DNA of 51,083 nucleotides from Carboxylicivirga caseinilyticus (GCA_025499705.1 JAFMVE010000045.1:1-51083), one strand, 5' to 3'; counted from the first letter of the stretch, positions 9,143 through 20,053 are shown. Program-made: numbers and translations. The notes: generated by a model from the sequence alone, not told the origin.

Positions 9143-10072
9143 TTAATTATTTCTGACTTGGATTAAAATATCATTGCCCCCTAAAGTAATGATTTTTTGC
9201 CCTAATTTACGACCAATTTTTTCTGCGTCAACAGTTTTTCCACTTTCTGTTGCTCTAATTTCTTTGGATCCGTCGGGTAAAGCAACCATCCCGGTCAGCA
9301 CTAATTCATCACCGTTAATTGTTGCATAAGCACCAATGGGTATTTGACAACCTCCTTCAAGCTCATTCAGAAAGCTTCTTTCAGCTGTTATTTTATTATA
9401 TGATTGCTCGCAGTGTAATGCATTCACCAGTTCTTCCATTTTCGAATCGTTATCACGAATCTCAATGGCAATAGCACCTTGTCCGCAGGCAGGTATCAGA
9501 TTTTCCGGTTCAAAAAGTTCAGTAATTTCAGCATCATAACCCAAGCGAATCAATCCTGCACCGGCCATCACCATGGCATCACAATAACCATCTTTCATCT
9601 TCTTTAGTCGTGTATCAACATTTCCTCTGATGTCAACAACTTCAACCTTTGGATTAATACGTTTAACCTGAGCTATTCTTCTAAGACTCGAGGTTGCAAC
9701 CTTGTGCGTTTCATCCATCTCTTCCAGACTCAAACCATCTTTGCTCACCCAGGCATCTTTGAATTCGGCCCTTTCCAGGATAGCACCCAATTTAGCACCT
9801 TCAGGAAAAACGGTTGGCAGATCTTTCAAACTATGCACACACATATCAACTTCCCGAGCAAAAAGTGCATGTTCGAGCTCTTTCGTAAATAAACCTTTAT
9901 CACCAATTTTTGATAATGCTACATCCAGAATTTTATCTCCTTTGGTTGAGATGATAATAATCTCAAAAGATTGGGTAGGATAAGCAGCTTCTAATTTTGT
10001 CTTTACCAGATTAGCCTGATATAACGCCAGTTTACTGCCCCGTGTGCCTATTCTAATTGTTGCGGTTGTCAT
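9143..10072 (-). CDS. hemC: Porphobilinogen deaminase (hydroxymethylbilane synthase) HemC
   Basis: The enzyme links four porphobilinogen units into hydroxymethylbilane. The 309 residues are standard. RIGTRGSKLALYQA (7-20), HSLKDLP (80-86, the catalytic aspartate motif) and SSLRR (128-132) are present. Cys242 in ELEGGCQIPIGAYA is the attachment site of the dipyrromethane cofactor. The start at ATG 10072 lies 11 bp after the U-tract of a strong hairpin that separates it from hemA, so its expression may depend on read-through or on a separate promoter. Confidence 0.95.
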   Translation of the reverse strand: MTTATIRIGTRGSKLALYQANLVKTKLEAAYPTQSFEIIIISTKGDKILDVALSKIGDKGLFTKELEHALFAREVDMCVHSLKDLPTVFPEGAKLGAILERAEFKDAWVSKDGLSLEEMDETHKVATSSLRRIAQVKRINPKVEVVDIRGNVDTRLKKMKDGYCDAMVMAGAGLIRLGYDAEITELFEPENLIPACGQGAIAIEIRDNDSKMEELVNALHCEQSYNKITAERSFLNELEGGCQIPIGAYATINGDELVLTGMVALPDGSKEIRATESGKTVDAEKIGRKLGQKIITLGGNDILIQVRNN

Positions 10073-10083
10073 ATAAGAGATTT

Positions 10084-10112
10084 AAAAACGGATGGGCGTA
10101 GACCCATCCGTT
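10084..10112 (-). terminator. Terminator-like hairpin between hemA and hemC
   Basis: AACGGATGGG (10087-10096) and CCCATCCGTT (10103-10112) form a perfect 10-bp GC-rich stem with a 6-nt loop. In the leftward transcript it is followed by a run of T (10088-10084). It meets the usual description of an intrinsic terminator, yet it sits inside an otherwise tight hem operon, 11 bp before the hemC ATG. Confidence 0.75.
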
Positions 10113-10119
10113 AACTTAT

Positions 10120-11385
10120 TTAAGAGCTGAAATTAAAAAATTCTTCGATTAGTTTCACCTTTTCAGGATCACGACCTTCATTGGTTACTTCTTTTATTTG
10201 CTTAATGATCATTCGGGTAAACTTAGCACTCAGATGATCGCCATATTCTGTAATTTTTTGCGAGCTTTCTTTGTCTTTGGCCTTCTTGTAGTTTTTGGCT
10301 TCGACAGCATGTATATTTCTAAAAGTTGAAGTTATAGAACTGATAGCAGCACTCATCATACGCATATTCAGCCAACTTTCAAATTCTTCCAGTACTTCTT
10401 CAATTATAGCTTCGGCTTCTTCCAGTTTACCTTTACGTTTCTCAAAATTAGCTTTTACCACTTCTTCCATTTGATCAAGATCGAAAAGCGTTATCCCTTC
10501 AATTTGAGCAACGGTTGGTTCAACATTACGGGGATTACATAAATCCATAACCATCAGAGGTTGACCATCTCGTTTTTTCATCACCTCTTCGGCAATATCC
10601 TTTGTTAATAAGGCTCTTGGTGATCCTGTAGTGAAGGTTACAATATCAACATACTGAAGTTCATCGATAAAGTTTTCAAACAATACGGCTTTTCCGTTTA
10701 CTCTATCAGCCAGCTGAATTGCTTTGTCAAACGTACGGTTGGAAACATGGTTATTGATACATCCTTTTTTTGACAAGTTGATAGCAACAATAGTACCTGT
10801 TTCACCAGCCCCAACAGTTAGTGCTTTAATTTTTGAATGACATCCCAGTTTCTTACCCATCAACTCAACAGCTGCTGAACTTACCGAGACAGCTCCCTTA
10901 TTGATAGAGGTTCGGGTACGAACTTCTTTGCCTGCTTCAAAAGCTTTATGTACCATTCGTGTCAATTCAGGACCCACCATAGCAGTGTTGTCCACCCACG
11001 AGAAAGCTTCTTTTAATTGCGAAACAATTTGGTATTCTCCAAGTATTAATGAGTCTAACCCGGTAGTAACTCTGAATAAATGACGTGCAGCATCCAACCC
11101 AATATGAGTATACAAATATTGTTTGATGCTTTCTGATTTTTTGAAGTAAGCGACGTAAGCTTTAATTACTTTTTCGGTGTATGATTGGCTATTATCTACT
11201 TGTGAACTTTCTGCTTCGAAATATAGTTCGGTACGATTGCATGTACTCAAAGCCATGATACCGTTAACGTCACATTCACGATTCAGATATTCATATAAAC
11301 CAGCTATTTCATCTTTGGAAATAACCAGTTGTTCTCGTATTTCAAGTTTAGCTGTTTGGTGACTAATTCCTATTAAACCAACCAT
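10120..11385 (-). CDS. hemA: Glutamyl-tRNA reductase HemA
   Basis: HemA reduces glutamyl-tRNA(Glu) with NADPH to glutamate-1-semialdehyde, the committed step of the C5 pathway. The 421-residue product starts GLIGISHQTAKLEIRE and carries the catalytic Cys49 in ALSTCNRTELYF. It also has GLDSLILGEYQIVSQLKEAF, a nucleotide-binding GAGETG segment and the C-terminal dimerisation helix. It is the first gene of the leftward operon. The 134-bp upstream spacer has a possible -7 box (TACTTTTG on the leftward strand, 11443-11436) without a clear -33 element. A terminator-like hairpin follows its stop. Confidence 0.95.
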   Translation of the reverse strand: MVGLIGISHQTAKLEIREQLVISKDEIAGLYEYLNRECDVNGIMALSTCNRTELYFEAESSQVDNSQSYTEKVIKAYVAYFKKSESIKQYLYTHIGLDAARHLFRVTTGLDSLILGEYQIVSQLKEAFSWVDNTAMVGPELTRMVHKAFEAGKEVRTRTSINKGAVSVSSAAVELMGKKLGCHSKIKALTVGAGETGTIVAINLSKKGCINNHVSNRTFDKAIQLADRVNGKAVLFENFIDELQYVDIVTFTTGSPRALLTKDIAEEVMKKRDGQPLMVMDLCNPRNVEPTVAQIEGITLFDLDQMEEVVKANFEKRKGKLEEAEAIIEEVLEEFESWLNMRMMSAAISSITSTFRNIHAVEAKNYKKAKDKESSQKITEYGDHLSAKFTRMIIKQIKEVTNEGRDPEKVKLIEEFFNFSS

Positions 11386-11519
11386 ATAACCTTTAAATTT
11401 TGGCGTTGTTCACAAACTAACTGTTAGCTACTAATCAAAAGTAATTTTGAAATCTGTAGTAATTCTGTAAATACAGATAAAGATTGCGAAAATTGATGTT
11501 GAACAAACTAACAAATAGT

Positions 11520-11945
11520 TTAAAGCATTTGTTTACGTTTGATTTCACGGATAATTCTGACCAGGGTTTCCGGATCATCAGTCCCGATCCAGATCTTCAG
11601 ACTTTTGCCTTTCACAGTTAATTCAAGGGCTTTACTTCCGGCCACATTGTAGATGATTTTTCCGGGTCTGAAACGAATTCCCCAACCCAATGGAATATAC
11701 TCAACAGCAGCACAATCAAGAATATCTTTTATTGCAAACTTGCCATTGATAAGTCCAATACCCATCGAGAATTTTATCCAGTTATTATCAATGGTTATGG
11801 TTAAACGATAAGTGAGAAGCAGAACAATAATACAAACGAGAGCTGAAAAAATTAAACTATTCTGGTCAACCGTGAATCCCAGAATTGTCATAATGGTTAG
11901 AAGAATAAAAATGACCGCCCATCCTATTTGTACCGACTTGAACAT
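11520..11945 (-). CDS. Small PH-like membrane protein
   Basis: The 141-residue product has two adjacent membrane helices (about 9-27 and 31-50). A soluble part follows that reads like a bacterial PH domain (LTITIDNNWIKFSMGIGLINGKFAIKDI, AVEYIPLGWGIRF, ALELTVKGKSLKIWIGTDDPETLVRII). Such proteins are common in Bacteroidota and have no assigned role. It lies between aroK and hemA on the same strand, with about 70 bp to aroK and 134 bp to hemA, so it is probably its own small unit. The domain call is by pattern only. Confidence 0.55.
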   Translation of the reverse strand: MFKSVQIGWAVIFILLTIMTILGFTVDQNSLIFSALVCIIVLLLTYRLTITIDNNWIKFSMGIGLINGKFAIKDILDCAAVEYIPLGWGIRFRPGKIIYNVAGSKALELTVKGKSLKIWIGTDDPETLVRIIREIKRKQML

Positions 11946-11963
11946 AGTATGCTAATATCATAT

Positions 11964-11981
11964 AAAAATGCCACGATGGCA
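11964..11981 (-). terminator. Short terminator candidate after aroK
   Basis: TGCCA (11969-11973) and TGGCA (11977-11981) pair around a 3-nt loop. The leftward transcript continues into TTTTT (11968-11964). The stem is short, so it may be weak. Confidence 0.4.
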
Positions 11982-12016
11982 AGTTTATAGATATGAACAA
12001 ATAAAGCAACGGTAGT

Positions 12017-12544
12017 TTAGGAAGACAAATCGCTTGAAGCCCTGATGATATTTACATAAGCATCAACACTCAGAATCTCGGCATCGGCAATTACCTTGCT
12101 TTGACTGTAAAAACCTTCTCTTTCCTTTAGTTTCTCATCGATGAAGTTATACAACTCATCACCCGATTTATCGGCAACCAACGGACGAACATTTTTTCCT
12201 GAGCTCAACCGAGAAATAATAGTTTCAACGCTTAATTTCAGATAAATAGTCAGCCCATTTTTATTCATCACTTCCATATTATCAAAGAAGCAAGGTGTAC
12301 CTCCTCCCGTTGCAATAATTACATTTTCGAGGTGCATCACATCATGCAGACATTCTTTTTCTGCAATACGAAAAGCATCTTCGCCATAGTCGGCAAAATA
12401 TTGTTTTATTGTGGTTTGAAATTTCTCTTCAAATACATCGTCCAGATCAAGAAAATTCCAGCTCATCTCATGTTTCAAGCGCCTGCCGAGAGTAGATTTA
12501 CCACTCCCCATAAAACCAACTAAAAAAACGCGCTTAATTTCCAT
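12017..12544 (-). CDS. aroK: Shikimate kinase AroK
   Basis: The enzyme phosphorylates shikimate at the 3-hydroxyl with ATP, in the pathway to chorismate and aromatic amino acids. The 175-residue length is normal. The Walker A motif GFMGSGKST covers residues 10-18, LDLDDVFEE gives the DxD substrate motif, IATGGGTPCF is the conserved glycine-rich motif, and RPL in the lid region follows. The gene begins 2 bp after the parC stop, so it is probably co-transcribed with parE-parC. Confidence 0.92.
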   Translation of the reverse strand: MEIKRVFLVGFMGSGKSTLGRRLKHEMSWNFLDLDDVFEEKFQTTIKQYFADYGEDAFRIAEKECLHDVMHLENVIIATGGGTPCFFDNMEVMNKNGLTIYLKLSVETIISRLSSGKNVRPLVADKSGDELYNFIDEKLKEREGFYSQSKVIADAEILSVDAYVNIIRASSDLSS

Positions 12545-12546
12545 GG

Positions 12547-15180
12547 CTAAAACAACGACATTTGATCCTTATCATTTTCAATATCTTCATCGCGACTCAC
12601 ATCCTCCGGTTCTTCTTCCTTTGGTTCTTCCTTGATGAGTGGTTCTAACTCCTGAATTTTTGAGATCTGATAAGTTGTGAGTCGTTTACCTTTAGCTTTA
12701 AAGCTTTTGACTCCGATAAACTCAGACACTTCCACAATCAGTTTTTCGCGCAGTTTATCATCTCCTCCAAACTTAACCTCCAATCGAGGGTAGTCAACAT
12801 GCGTCATGTTCACCAATCTCGATTTGGCATTTTCACCAATAAACGATTGTGGTTTAACCGACACATCCAGCTGGAATCGCTTCACATAGTAGAAATCCTG
12901 ATCGGCATCGAAATAAACAGCAGACCAAACGGTGTTGGAATTAAATTTCTCGATGATCAGAATATTATCTTCGTAGTGATTACTTAAATCATAGGTAGTA
13001 TGGAAGAACTTACCATCTTTTGTAATTACCAGAATCTGTTCACCTGCATGAAATTCACCCAAAAACTTACCTCTTCCATCAGCATTCAGGCGTAAAGTTT
13101 CATGTTCGAACCAGATTTTACGTCCTCCCAGTGTTGATTCACCTTTTTTCTTAAGTACAACCTTCTGCACCTCGTATTTGGTAACAATATTACCCATTGC
13201 TCCACGGCCCTTAATTGCCAGCTCGCCCATGTCAAGGTCAAAGATCAAATTTCGGATACGTGCTTTAGGTCTCAGAACCACTTTCAGAATCTCGGATTCT
13301 CCATTAGGGTTGGCACTAAAATACATGATTGAAGAACCCGGCTTACCTTGGGTGATATCATACTCTTTATCACGGGTAATACCCGTTACGGCAAATCGTT
13401 TCATATAAACCAACCCGTTTTTACCATCGCGGTAAACGGTATTGTATATCGTACGCTTGTCGTTCTTTTTGAACACTGCAATATGGATAATATCCTTACC
13501 TACAAAAGCCTTATCGGATACTTTGGTAATCATGTATTTACCATCCTTGTAAAAGATGATAACATCGTCAATATCAGAACAATCACAAACAAATTCATCT
13601 TTCTTCAACGAAGTTCCAATGAATCCATCTTCACGATTAATGTAAAGCTTTTCATTCTTCACAACCACTTTGGATGCCACAATATTTTCAAAGCTGCGAA
13701 TCTCTGTTTTACGTGTAAAATCTTTACCAAACTGTTTTTTGATACGCTTGTAATAATCAATGGCGTAGGTAATAAGATTGGCCAGATTATAATCGATCTG
13801 TTCCATTTCTTCTTCCAACGAAGCGATGTATTCATCCGCTTTCTTGGCATCAAACTTTGAAATACGCTTGATCTTAATCTCAGTAAGTTTGGTGATATCA
13901 TCGCGTGTTACCTCTCTTCGTAATGAAGGTTTAAAAGGCTCCAAACCATGATCGATCGTTTGTATGATCGCTTCCCATGTCTCACAATCCTCAATGCGCT
14001 GATAAATCTTATTCTCGATGAAGATGCGCTCCAAAGAAGACATGTGCCATGCATCTTCCAGTTCACCTCTTCTGATTTCCAATTCTCTTTTAAGAAGATA
14101 CTTGGTATTATCGGTATTCTCTCTTAAAATTTGAGAAACACCAATAAAATGAGGCTTGTTATCTTTGATAATACATGCATTTGGCGATATGGAAACCTCG
14201 CAATCGGTAAATGCATATAAGGCATCGATGGTTTTATCTGGTGATGATCCCGGTGGCAGATAAATCAGGATCTCTACATTCTCAGCTGTGTTATCATCAA
14301 TCTTCTTGATTTTAATCTTACCTTTTTCATTGGCTTTTAAAATCGATTCAATCAAACTGGTGGTATTCTTTCCATAAGGAATATCAGAGATCATCAGTGT
14401 TTTACTATCCACCTTAGAAATCTTTGCCCTTACTTTAACAGCTCCACCACGCAATCCATCATTATATCTTGATGCATCCATCATACCTCCTGTCGGGAAG
14501 TCGGGATACAATTCAAACGGTTTTTCTTCAAGGTGATTGATAGAAGCATCAATCAATTCGTTGAAGTTATGTGGCAATAATTTTGAAGCCAGACCAACAG
14601 CAATTCCTTCAACACCCTGAGCCAACAGCAATGGGAATTTAACCGGCAAAGTTACAGGTTCGTTATTACGACCGTCGTATGACAATTTCCATTCGGTTGT
14701 TTTTGGATTAAACACAACTTCCTGGGCAAATTTGGTTAAACGAGCCTCAATGTAACGAGGGGCAGCAGCACTATCGCCTGTATAAACATTACCCCAGTTA
14801 CCCTGACAATCGATCAATAAATCTTTCTGACCAAGCTGTACCAAAGCATCACCAATTGAAGCATCACCGTGCGGGTGAAACTGCATGGTAAATCCAATAA
14901 TATTGGCAACCTTGTTGTAACGCCCGTCATCCATACGACGCATGGCATGTAAGATTCGTCGTTGAACAGGTTTTAAACCGTCATTGATATGCGGAACAGC
15001 ACGTTCAAGAATTACATAGGATGCGTAATCCAGGAACCACTCGCGGTACATACCGGGAAGATGACTTAATTTGGACTCGTTCCATACCTGATTACTTTCC
15101 GCTTTGTTTTCATCCGGTTGATTATCTTCCGGATTTACATCTTCAGGTAGGTCGGTGTTATTTATATCGTCGTGACTCAT
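12547..15180 (-). CDS. parC: DNA topoisomerase IV subunit A ParC
   Basis: This is the DNA-breaking subunit of a type IIA topoisomerase; with ParE it unlinks daughter chromosomes. The 877-residue product has the conserved segment VILERAVPHINDGLKPVQRRIL (about 56-77) and the catalytic tyrosine Y143 in APRYIEARL. A six-bladed C-terminal DNA-wrapping region follows, and the tail is highly acidic (EEPKEEEPEDVSRDEDIENDKDQ, from about 849). GyrA is the alternative, but pairing with a ParE 4 bp upstream and the divergent C-terminus favour ParC as annotated in Bacteroidota. Confidence 0.88.
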   Translation of the reverse strand: MSHDDINNTDLPEDVNPEDNQPDENKAESNQVWNESKLSHLPGMYREWFLDYASYVILERAVPHINDGLKPVQRRILHAMRRMDDGRYNKVANIIGFTMQFHPHGDASIGDALVQLGQKDLLIDCQGNWGNVYTGDSAAAPRYIEARLTKFAQEVVFNPKTTEWKLSYDGRNNEPVTLPVKFPLLLAQGVEGIAVGLASKLLPHNFNELIDASINHLEEKPFELYPDFPTGGMMDASRYNDGLRGGAVKVRAKISKVDSKTLMISDIPYGKNTTSLIESILKANEKGKIKIKKIDDNTAENVEILIYLPPGSSPDKTIDALYAFTDCEVSISPNACIIKDNKPHFIGVSQILRENTDNTKYLLKRELEIRRGELEDAWHMSSLERIFIENKIYQRIEDCETWEAIIQTIDHGLEPFKPSLRREVTRDDITKLTEIKIKRISKFDAKKADEYIASLEEEMEQIDYNLANLITYAIDYYKRIKKQFGKDFTRKTEIRSFENIVASKVVVKNEKLYINREDGFIGTSLKKDEFVCDCSDIDDVIIFYKDGKYMITKVSDKAFVGKDIIHIAVFKKNDKRTIYNTVYRDGKNGLVYMKRFAVTGITRDKEYDITQGKPGSSIMYFSANPNGESEILKVVLRPKARIRNLIFDLDMGELAIKGRGAMGNIVTKYEVQKVVLKKKGESTLGGRKIWFEHETLRLNADGRGKFLGEFHAGEQILVITKDGKFFHTTYDLSNHYEDNILIIEKFNSNTVWSAVYFDADQDFYYVKRFQLDVSVKPQSFIGENAKSRLVNMTHVDYPRLEVKFGGDDKLREKLIVEVSEFIGVKSFKAKGKRLTTYQISKIQELEPLIKEEPKEEEPEDVSRDEDIENDKDQMSLF

Positions 15181-15184
15181 GCTA

Positions 15185-17053
15185 CTAAATCGCTTCTAAA
15201 TCATTAACCAAATCTTCTTCAATCACCAGATTATCAATAATGAAATTCTGGCGATCAGGTGTGTTTTTACCCATATAAAACTCAAGCAGGTCTTTAACCG
15301 GAACATCCTTTTTCATTCTAACCTGTTCCAGACGAATATCCTTTCCGATAAAGTGCTTGAACTCATCAGGTGAAATCTCTCCCAATCCTTTAAATCGGGT
15401 AATCTCAGGTTTGGCTCCCAGCTTTTTAATGGCTGCAATCTTTTCTTCATCAGAATAGCAATAGATGGTTTTCTTCTTATTTCGAACTCTGAATAAAGGA
15501 GTTTGCAGAATGTATAAATGTCCGTTTTTCACCAGTTCAGGGAAGAATTGCAAAAAGAACGTAAGCAATAACAATCGAATATGCATACCATCCACATCGG
15601 CATCAGTGGCGATAATCACATGGTTGTAACGCAATGTTTCCAAACCTTCTTCAATATCCAAAGCGGCCTGAAGCAGGTTGAATTCCTCGTTTTCGTATAC
15701 TACTTTTCGGGTAAGTCCATAGCTGTTCAAAGGTTTTCCCTTTAAGCTAAATACAGCCTGAGAGTTTACATTACGGGCTTTTGTGATGGATCCACTCGCT
15801 GAGTCTCCCTCTGTTATGAAGATGGAGCTATCCAGTTTTTCCTCTTTGTTAGACGTGTAATGAGTACGACAATCACGAAGCTTTTTGTTATGCAGACTAA
15901 CTTTCTTAGCCCTTTCGCGAGCCAGCTTCTGGATGCCTGAAATAGCTTTCCGTTCTTTCTCCGATTCCAAAATCTTTTTATGAAGGATATCTGCACATTC
16001 AGCATTTTTATGCAGAAAGTTATCCAGCTTTTCAGTAATCATATCCAGTACGTAATTCCGCACCGATGGACCATTCGGCCCCATATCTTTAGAGCCTAGT
16101 TTTGTTTTGGTCTGAGACTCAAAAACAGGTTCTTCAATTTTGATACTGATGGCTGCAATGATACCGGTTCTGATATCAGAAACATCAAAGTTTTTATTGT
16201 AGAAATCGCGAATGGTTTTGACGTAGGCTTCTCTGAATGCAATCAAATGCGTACCTCCCTGGGTGGTATGCTGACCATTTACGAAGGTATAATATTCTTC
16301 GCCGTATTGATTACCGTGTGTGATGGCAATCTCAAGGTCTTCATCAGCCAGCTGGATAATAGGATACAATGGCTCCGAATCCATGTTTTCATTCAACAGG
16401 TCGATCAGTCCGTTTTTACTCTGAAAAACACGTCCATTAAAAATAATGGCCAGACCTTTATTCAGGTAGGTATAATTTTTCAGAAGTGTTTCGATGTACT
16501 CTTCCTGGAACTTAAAGTTTTCGAAAATGGTTGGGTCCGGAGTAAATTCAATAAAAGTTCCGTTTTTATCGGGAGACATCGTTAGTTCATGATCATTAAC
16601 CACCTCGCCACGACTAAATTCTACGCGCTTGGTTTGTCCGTCGCGATATGCCTGAACATTAAAACTGGTACTTAGAGCATTAACCGCCTTAATACCAACA
16701 CCGTTCAAACCAACCGACTTTTTAAAAGCTTTTGAGTCATACTTAGCACCCGTATTCATTTTGGAGGCAACATCAATTACTTTACCCAATGGAATACCAC
16801 GACCATAATCGCGAACGGTAACTCTGCCATCTTCACTTAGTGTAACTTCAATTTTCTTTCCGTTACCCATCATAAATTCATCGATAGAGTTATCCATTAC
16901 TTCCTTGAGCAATACATAAATACCATCATCGGCATATGTACCGTCACCTAACTTTCCAATATACATACCAGGACGCTTACGGATATGTTCTTTCCAATCC
17001 AGCGTTCTAATAGTATCTTCTGAATAGTTCTGATTATTTTGACTACTCTGCAT
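15185..17053 (-). CDS. parE: DNA topoisomerase IV subunit B ParE
   Basis: This is the ATPase subunit of topoisomerase IV. The 622-residue product has a GHKL ATPase with [10 protein letters not shown] (51-60), DYGRGIPLG and [14 protein letters not shown]. The TOPRIM domain carries TEGDSASGS (414-422) and the metal-binding DADVDG (484-489), and the C-terminal RFKGLGEI motif is present. It is followed after 4 bp by parC. Length and the lack of a GyrB-type insertion are consistent with ParE. Confidence 0.9.
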   Translation of the reverse strand: MQSSQNNQNYSEDTIRTLDWKEHIRKRPGMYIGKLGDGTYADDGIYVLLKEVMDNSIDEFMMGNGKKIEVTLSEDGRVTVRDYGRGIPLGKVIDVASKMNTGAKYDSKAFKKSVGLNGVGIKAVNALSTSFNVQAYRDGQTKRVEFSRGEVVNDHELTMSPDKNGTFIEFTPDPTIFENFKFQEEYIETLLKNYTYLNKGLAIIFNGRVFQSKNGLIDLLNENMDSEPLYPIIQLADEDLEIAITHGNQYGEEYYTFVNGQHTTQGGTHLIAFREAYVKTIRDFYNKNFDVSDIRTGIIAAISIKIEEPVFESQTKTKLGSKDMGPNGPSVRNYVLDMITEKLDNFLHKNAECADILHKKILESEKERKAISGIQKLARERAKKVSLHNKKLRDCRTHYTSNKEEKLDSSIFITEGDSASGSITKARNVNSQAVFSLKGKPLNSYGLTRKVVYENEEFNLLQAALDIEEGLETLRYNHVIIATDADVDGMHIRLLLLTFFLQFFPELVKNGHLYILQTPLFRVRNKKKTIYCYSDEEKIAAIKKLGAKPEITRFKGLGEISPDEFKHFIGKDIRLEQVRMKKDVPVKDLLEFYMGKNTPDRQNFIIDNLVIEEDLVNDLEAI

Positions 17054-17188
17054 ACTCGCTTACTCCTTTAAAATTTTGGATAAATGGTCCAACCGAATAA
17101 TAAAACCATCCCAAATATAATTAAATCGACAAAAGTTTGATAATTTGTTTATCAACAACAACAGCCTTTTTTACCTGCAAATGGGATT

Positions 17189-19003
17189 TTAATCTACTGG
17201 TATCAAGCCCATTTTACGCATCAGGTAAGATGCATTATGACTTTGCGTGACGCCACTTCGAAGCTTGTAATCAAACTGAAGTCCATCATCTTCGAAAGAT
17301 ACTTCAAAACAATTGTTGAAAATTTTTTCCGGATGTTCGTTTTGCAAGTCTCCCAATTCCAGATCATGCGTGGCCACTATCCCCGTTCCATTTAGCTTCA
17401 ACAATTGTTTGATCAAAGCAATGGAACCTGTTGTTTTATCGTGCGAATTGGTTCCTTTCAATATCTCATCCAGAATAAAGAATAGTTCTCCTTTTTCTTT
17501 CAGACGTTCCATAATCATCTGCAAACGACTCAACTCTGCAAAGAAATATGACTCATGTTTCAGCAGATTATCAACCGCTCTCATATTAGTGATAAAGGTA
17601 AGAGGCTTGTAAACAAACTTTTTTGCAGCAACCGTACAACCATTACCTGCTAATATGAGATTGACTCCCACAGTTCTTAAAAAAGTACTCTTACCTGCCA
17701 TATTGGCTCCGGTAACCACACAAATCCTATTCTCACCTTTAATAGAAAAATCATTACTTACCCTCTCTTTTAAGGGAATCAAAGGATGTCCCAACAGTGA
17801 AGCATCCAGTATCGTTTCTGTTGAAACCTGTGGACAAATGGTTTCCGGGTTATTATAAACGAAATTCGCAAAACTATTTAGAGCTTCTACTTCGGCTAAT
17901 GTATCAATCCAAACCAAAAGATTTGAGCCATGCTTGTCGTACCATTTACGAAGTGCCATACATACCAGTAAATCCCAAAGAAAAAACCCATTAATCACAA
18001 TTCCCATAATCATATTCAATCGTTGATCGAGATATTGAATGGTCTTTCCTAATTGTTTTGTGGATTCACTTGCCTTTTTCCCTTCCGTCATCAATCGCTT
18101 CTGAAGAATATCGAGGTAATCAGATTTTGTCTGATAATTCTCAAAAAGTCTGATCAACTCTGAATAACTATTCAGGTATCGCCCCAGTGTTGTTACCTCG
18201 TTATGAACTCTATTTACTTTCCGCAGGAACTGACTGGTTATACCCAAACCGGTTAAAAACCATACAAGAAGAACCGATGATGTAATAACATCAGCCATGG
18301 TAAGAATAAAAACAATAATACTAATTACCGGAAAGGCAAATGCGATATATTTTATAAACCCGGTAACGAAGTTAAGATCAGGCTGACTGCCTAAATCAAA
18401 CTCATTCTTCTTTTTACGGCCCTCTTCAACAAGACTTGCTTTCACAAAAAATGCTTCCCTGAATTCCGGATGATCAGACAACTCTTTAATTGCCTTCTGC
18501 TTTTCCTGAATCTCATTTTGATCCAACGAAATTGAGTTTAACTTATCTGCCAGTTTCCTGTGTCCTTCTTTCGTAGCAGACCGATTGAGGTATTGAAATA
18601 AAGAACCTTTCCCGAACAAGTCCAGATCGTGAGCATAGTCGTGATTGGGATTAATCCACTCTGATCCATCAGGCTCATCCGTCCATTGCTCGTTTAATAT
18701 TCTGATTTCTTTATGGTAAAGATCTAAATATATTTGATTCTCTTTTTTTTGTTGGCCCAAACGAAAAGCCAGATAAACCGATCCCAGAAAGAGAACAAAC
18801 AACAAAGAGAATACAACAAAGAAAGGAATACTCCAACTCTCAAAAAAAGTAAAAGGAATTGCAAAAGAAGCTACAAACAAAGCTAAGCGAAGCAAGGCAA
18901 CAGCGTTACTTTGCTTCTTCAGTTCATTTGCTTTAGTTTCTTTTAGTTGTTGAAGATTTTTATATCGATCGACTATTTGTTGGCGTCCATCAGTTCCTTC
19001 CAT
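17189..19003 (-). CDS. Membrane-anchored MutS-family ATPase
   Basis: The 604-residue product has a MutS-type C-terminal ATPase: Walker [11 protein letters not shown] (431-440), the segment [11 protein letters not shown], Walker [13 protein letters not shown] (507-518), and a following ATHDLELG. The N-terminal half holds hydrophobic pairs (about 37-80 and 213-256, plus about 330-350), so it is probably membrane-bound. It lacks the MutS mismatch-recognition domain. Such MutS-related membrane proteins are widespread in Bacteroidota and their role is unknown; canonical mismatch repair is unlikely. The start overlaps the last 31 bp of obgE in another frame, which suggests translational coupling. 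Confidence 0.8.
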   Translation of the reverse strand: MEGTDGRQQIVDRYKNLQQLKETKANELKKQSNAVALLRLALFVASFAIPFTFFESWSIPFFVVFSLLFVLFLGSVYLAFRLGQQKKENQIYLDLYHKEIRILNEQWTDEPDGSEWINPNHDYAHDLDLFGKGSLFQYLNRSATKEGHRKLADKLNSISLDQNEIQEKQKAIKELSDHPEFREAFFVKASLVEEGRKKKNEFDLGSQPDLNFVTGFIKYIAFAFPVISIIVFILTMADVITSSVLLVWFLTGLGITSQFLRKVNRVHNEVTTLGRYLNSYSELIRLFENYQTKSDYLDILQKRLMTEGKKASESTKQLGKTIQYLDQRLNMIMGIVINGFFLWDLLVCMALRKWYDKHGSNLLVWIDTLAEVEALNSFANFVYNNPETICPQVSTETILDASLLGHPLIPLKERVSNDFSIKGENRICVVTGANMAGKSTFLRTVGVNLILAGNGCTVAAKKFVYKPLTFITNMRAVDNLLKHESYFFAELSRLQMIMERLKEKGELFFILDEILKGTNSHDKTTGSIALIKQLLKLNGTGIVATHDLELGDLQNEHPEKIFNNCFEVSFEDDGLQFDYKLRSGVTQSHNASYLMRKMGLIPVD

Positions 19004-19971
19004 ATCATATCTTTTAATTCAGTGATTCCCTGGTTGGCCACCGAAGATATAAAAATAGAAGGGATGTCGGGAAGATCTTGTTTAATTTCTTCTATCAGTT
19101 CAGCATCCAGCATATCAGCCTTTGAGATAGCTAGTAGTCTTGATTTATCAAGTAATTCAGGATTATACTGACTTAACTCATTCAACAAAATCTCGTATTC
19201 TTTTCGGATGTTCTCAGCATCTGCAGGAACCAGAAACAACAAAATAGAGTTACGTTCAATATGACGAAGAAAACGTAAACCGATACCTTTTCCTTCGCTG
19301 GCTCCTTCAATTATTCCAGGTATATCAGCCATACAGAACGATTGATGCTCGCGATAAGAAACAATTCCCAGGTTAGGTACCAATGTTGTAAACGGATAAT
19401 CTGCAATCTCTGGTTTAGCTGCCGAAACAACAGATAACAAAGTTGATTTACCAGCATTTGGGAAACCTACTAAACCAACATCTGCTAAAACTTTTAACTC
19501 AAGTATGGCGGCCATTTCAACAGCATCCTCTCCCGGCTGTGCATATCGCGGTGTTTGATTGGTAGAAGATTTAAAATGCACGTTACCTAAACCACCACGT
19601 CCACCTTTAACCAGGATCTCCTGCTGATCGTGTTCTGTTATTTCAAAGAGCACTTCGCCCGTTTCGGCATCCTTGGCTACTGTACCCAATGGCACTTCAA
19701 TGTACTTATCTTCACCATCGGCACCGGTAGATCCTTGTTTTCCACCCGATCCACCATGACCTGCAAAGATATGACGTTTGTATTTCAGATGCAGCAGCGT
19801 CCAGGTATTTCGGTTACCTGTAACAATGATATGACCACCACGTCCGCCATCTCCACCATCGGGTCCACCCATGGCAACAAACTTCTCACGACGCAAATGC
19901 GCTGATCCAGCTCCACCTTTTCCTGAGCGACAAAATATTTTAACGTAATCAACAAAATTTGATCCGGCCAT
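18973..19971 (-). CDS. obgE: GTPase ObgE/CgtA
   Basis: This essential ribosome-associated GTPase takes part in late 50S assembly and stress control. From ATG 19971 ([20 protein letters not shown]) the product is 332 residues. The glycine-rich Obg fold comes first, then the G domain with G1 [10 protein letters not shown]3 DIPGI and G4 SKAD. An in-frame upstream ATG at 20019 would add 16 residues with no homology to Obg starts, and the extra codons reach into the adk terminator hairpin, so I reject it. The 3' end overlaps the MutS-like gene. Confidence 0.93.
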   Translation of the reverse strand: MAGSNFVDYVKIFCRSGKGGAGSAHLRREKFVAMGGPDGGDGGRGGHIIVTGNRNTWTLLHLKYKRHIFAGHGGSGGKQGSTGADGEDKYIEVPLGTVAKDAETGEVLFEITEHDQQEILVKGGRGGLGNVHFKSSTNQTPRYAQPGEDAVEMAAILELKVLADVGLVGFPNAGKSTLLSVVSAAKPEIADYPFTTLVPNLGIVSYREHQSFCMADIPGIIEGASEGKGIGLRFLRHIERNSILLFLVPADAENIRKEYEILLNELSQYNPELLDKSRLLAISKADMLDAELIEEIKQDLPDIPSIFISSVANQGITELKDMIWKELMDANK

Positions 19972-20003
19972 AACATTGTTTTTATGCTTGCAAAAATACA
20001 ATA

Positions 20004-20034
20004 AGCCACGGCAATACAAAAGACTACCGTGGCT
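20004..20034 (-). terminator. Intrinsic terminator between adk and obgE
   Basis: AGCCACGG (20004-20011) and CCGTGGCT (20027-20034) form a perfect 8-bp stem with a 15-nt loop. The leftward transcript continues TTATTGTATTTTT. It lies 20 bp after the adk stop. Confidence 0.65.
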
Positions 20035-20053
20035 CAGTGTTATAAAAGTATTG

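Noticed and set aside
13348-13860. 170-codon open frame on the + strand
   Set aside because: It lies entirely antisense to parC, has no start context or recognisable domain, and is a frame shadow of a conserved gene.
19972-20019. N-terminal extension of ObgE (16 residues)
   Set aside because: The added residues do not resemble Obg proteins, and the upstream start lies against the adk terminator; ATG 19971 gives the standard [10 protein letters not shown] start.
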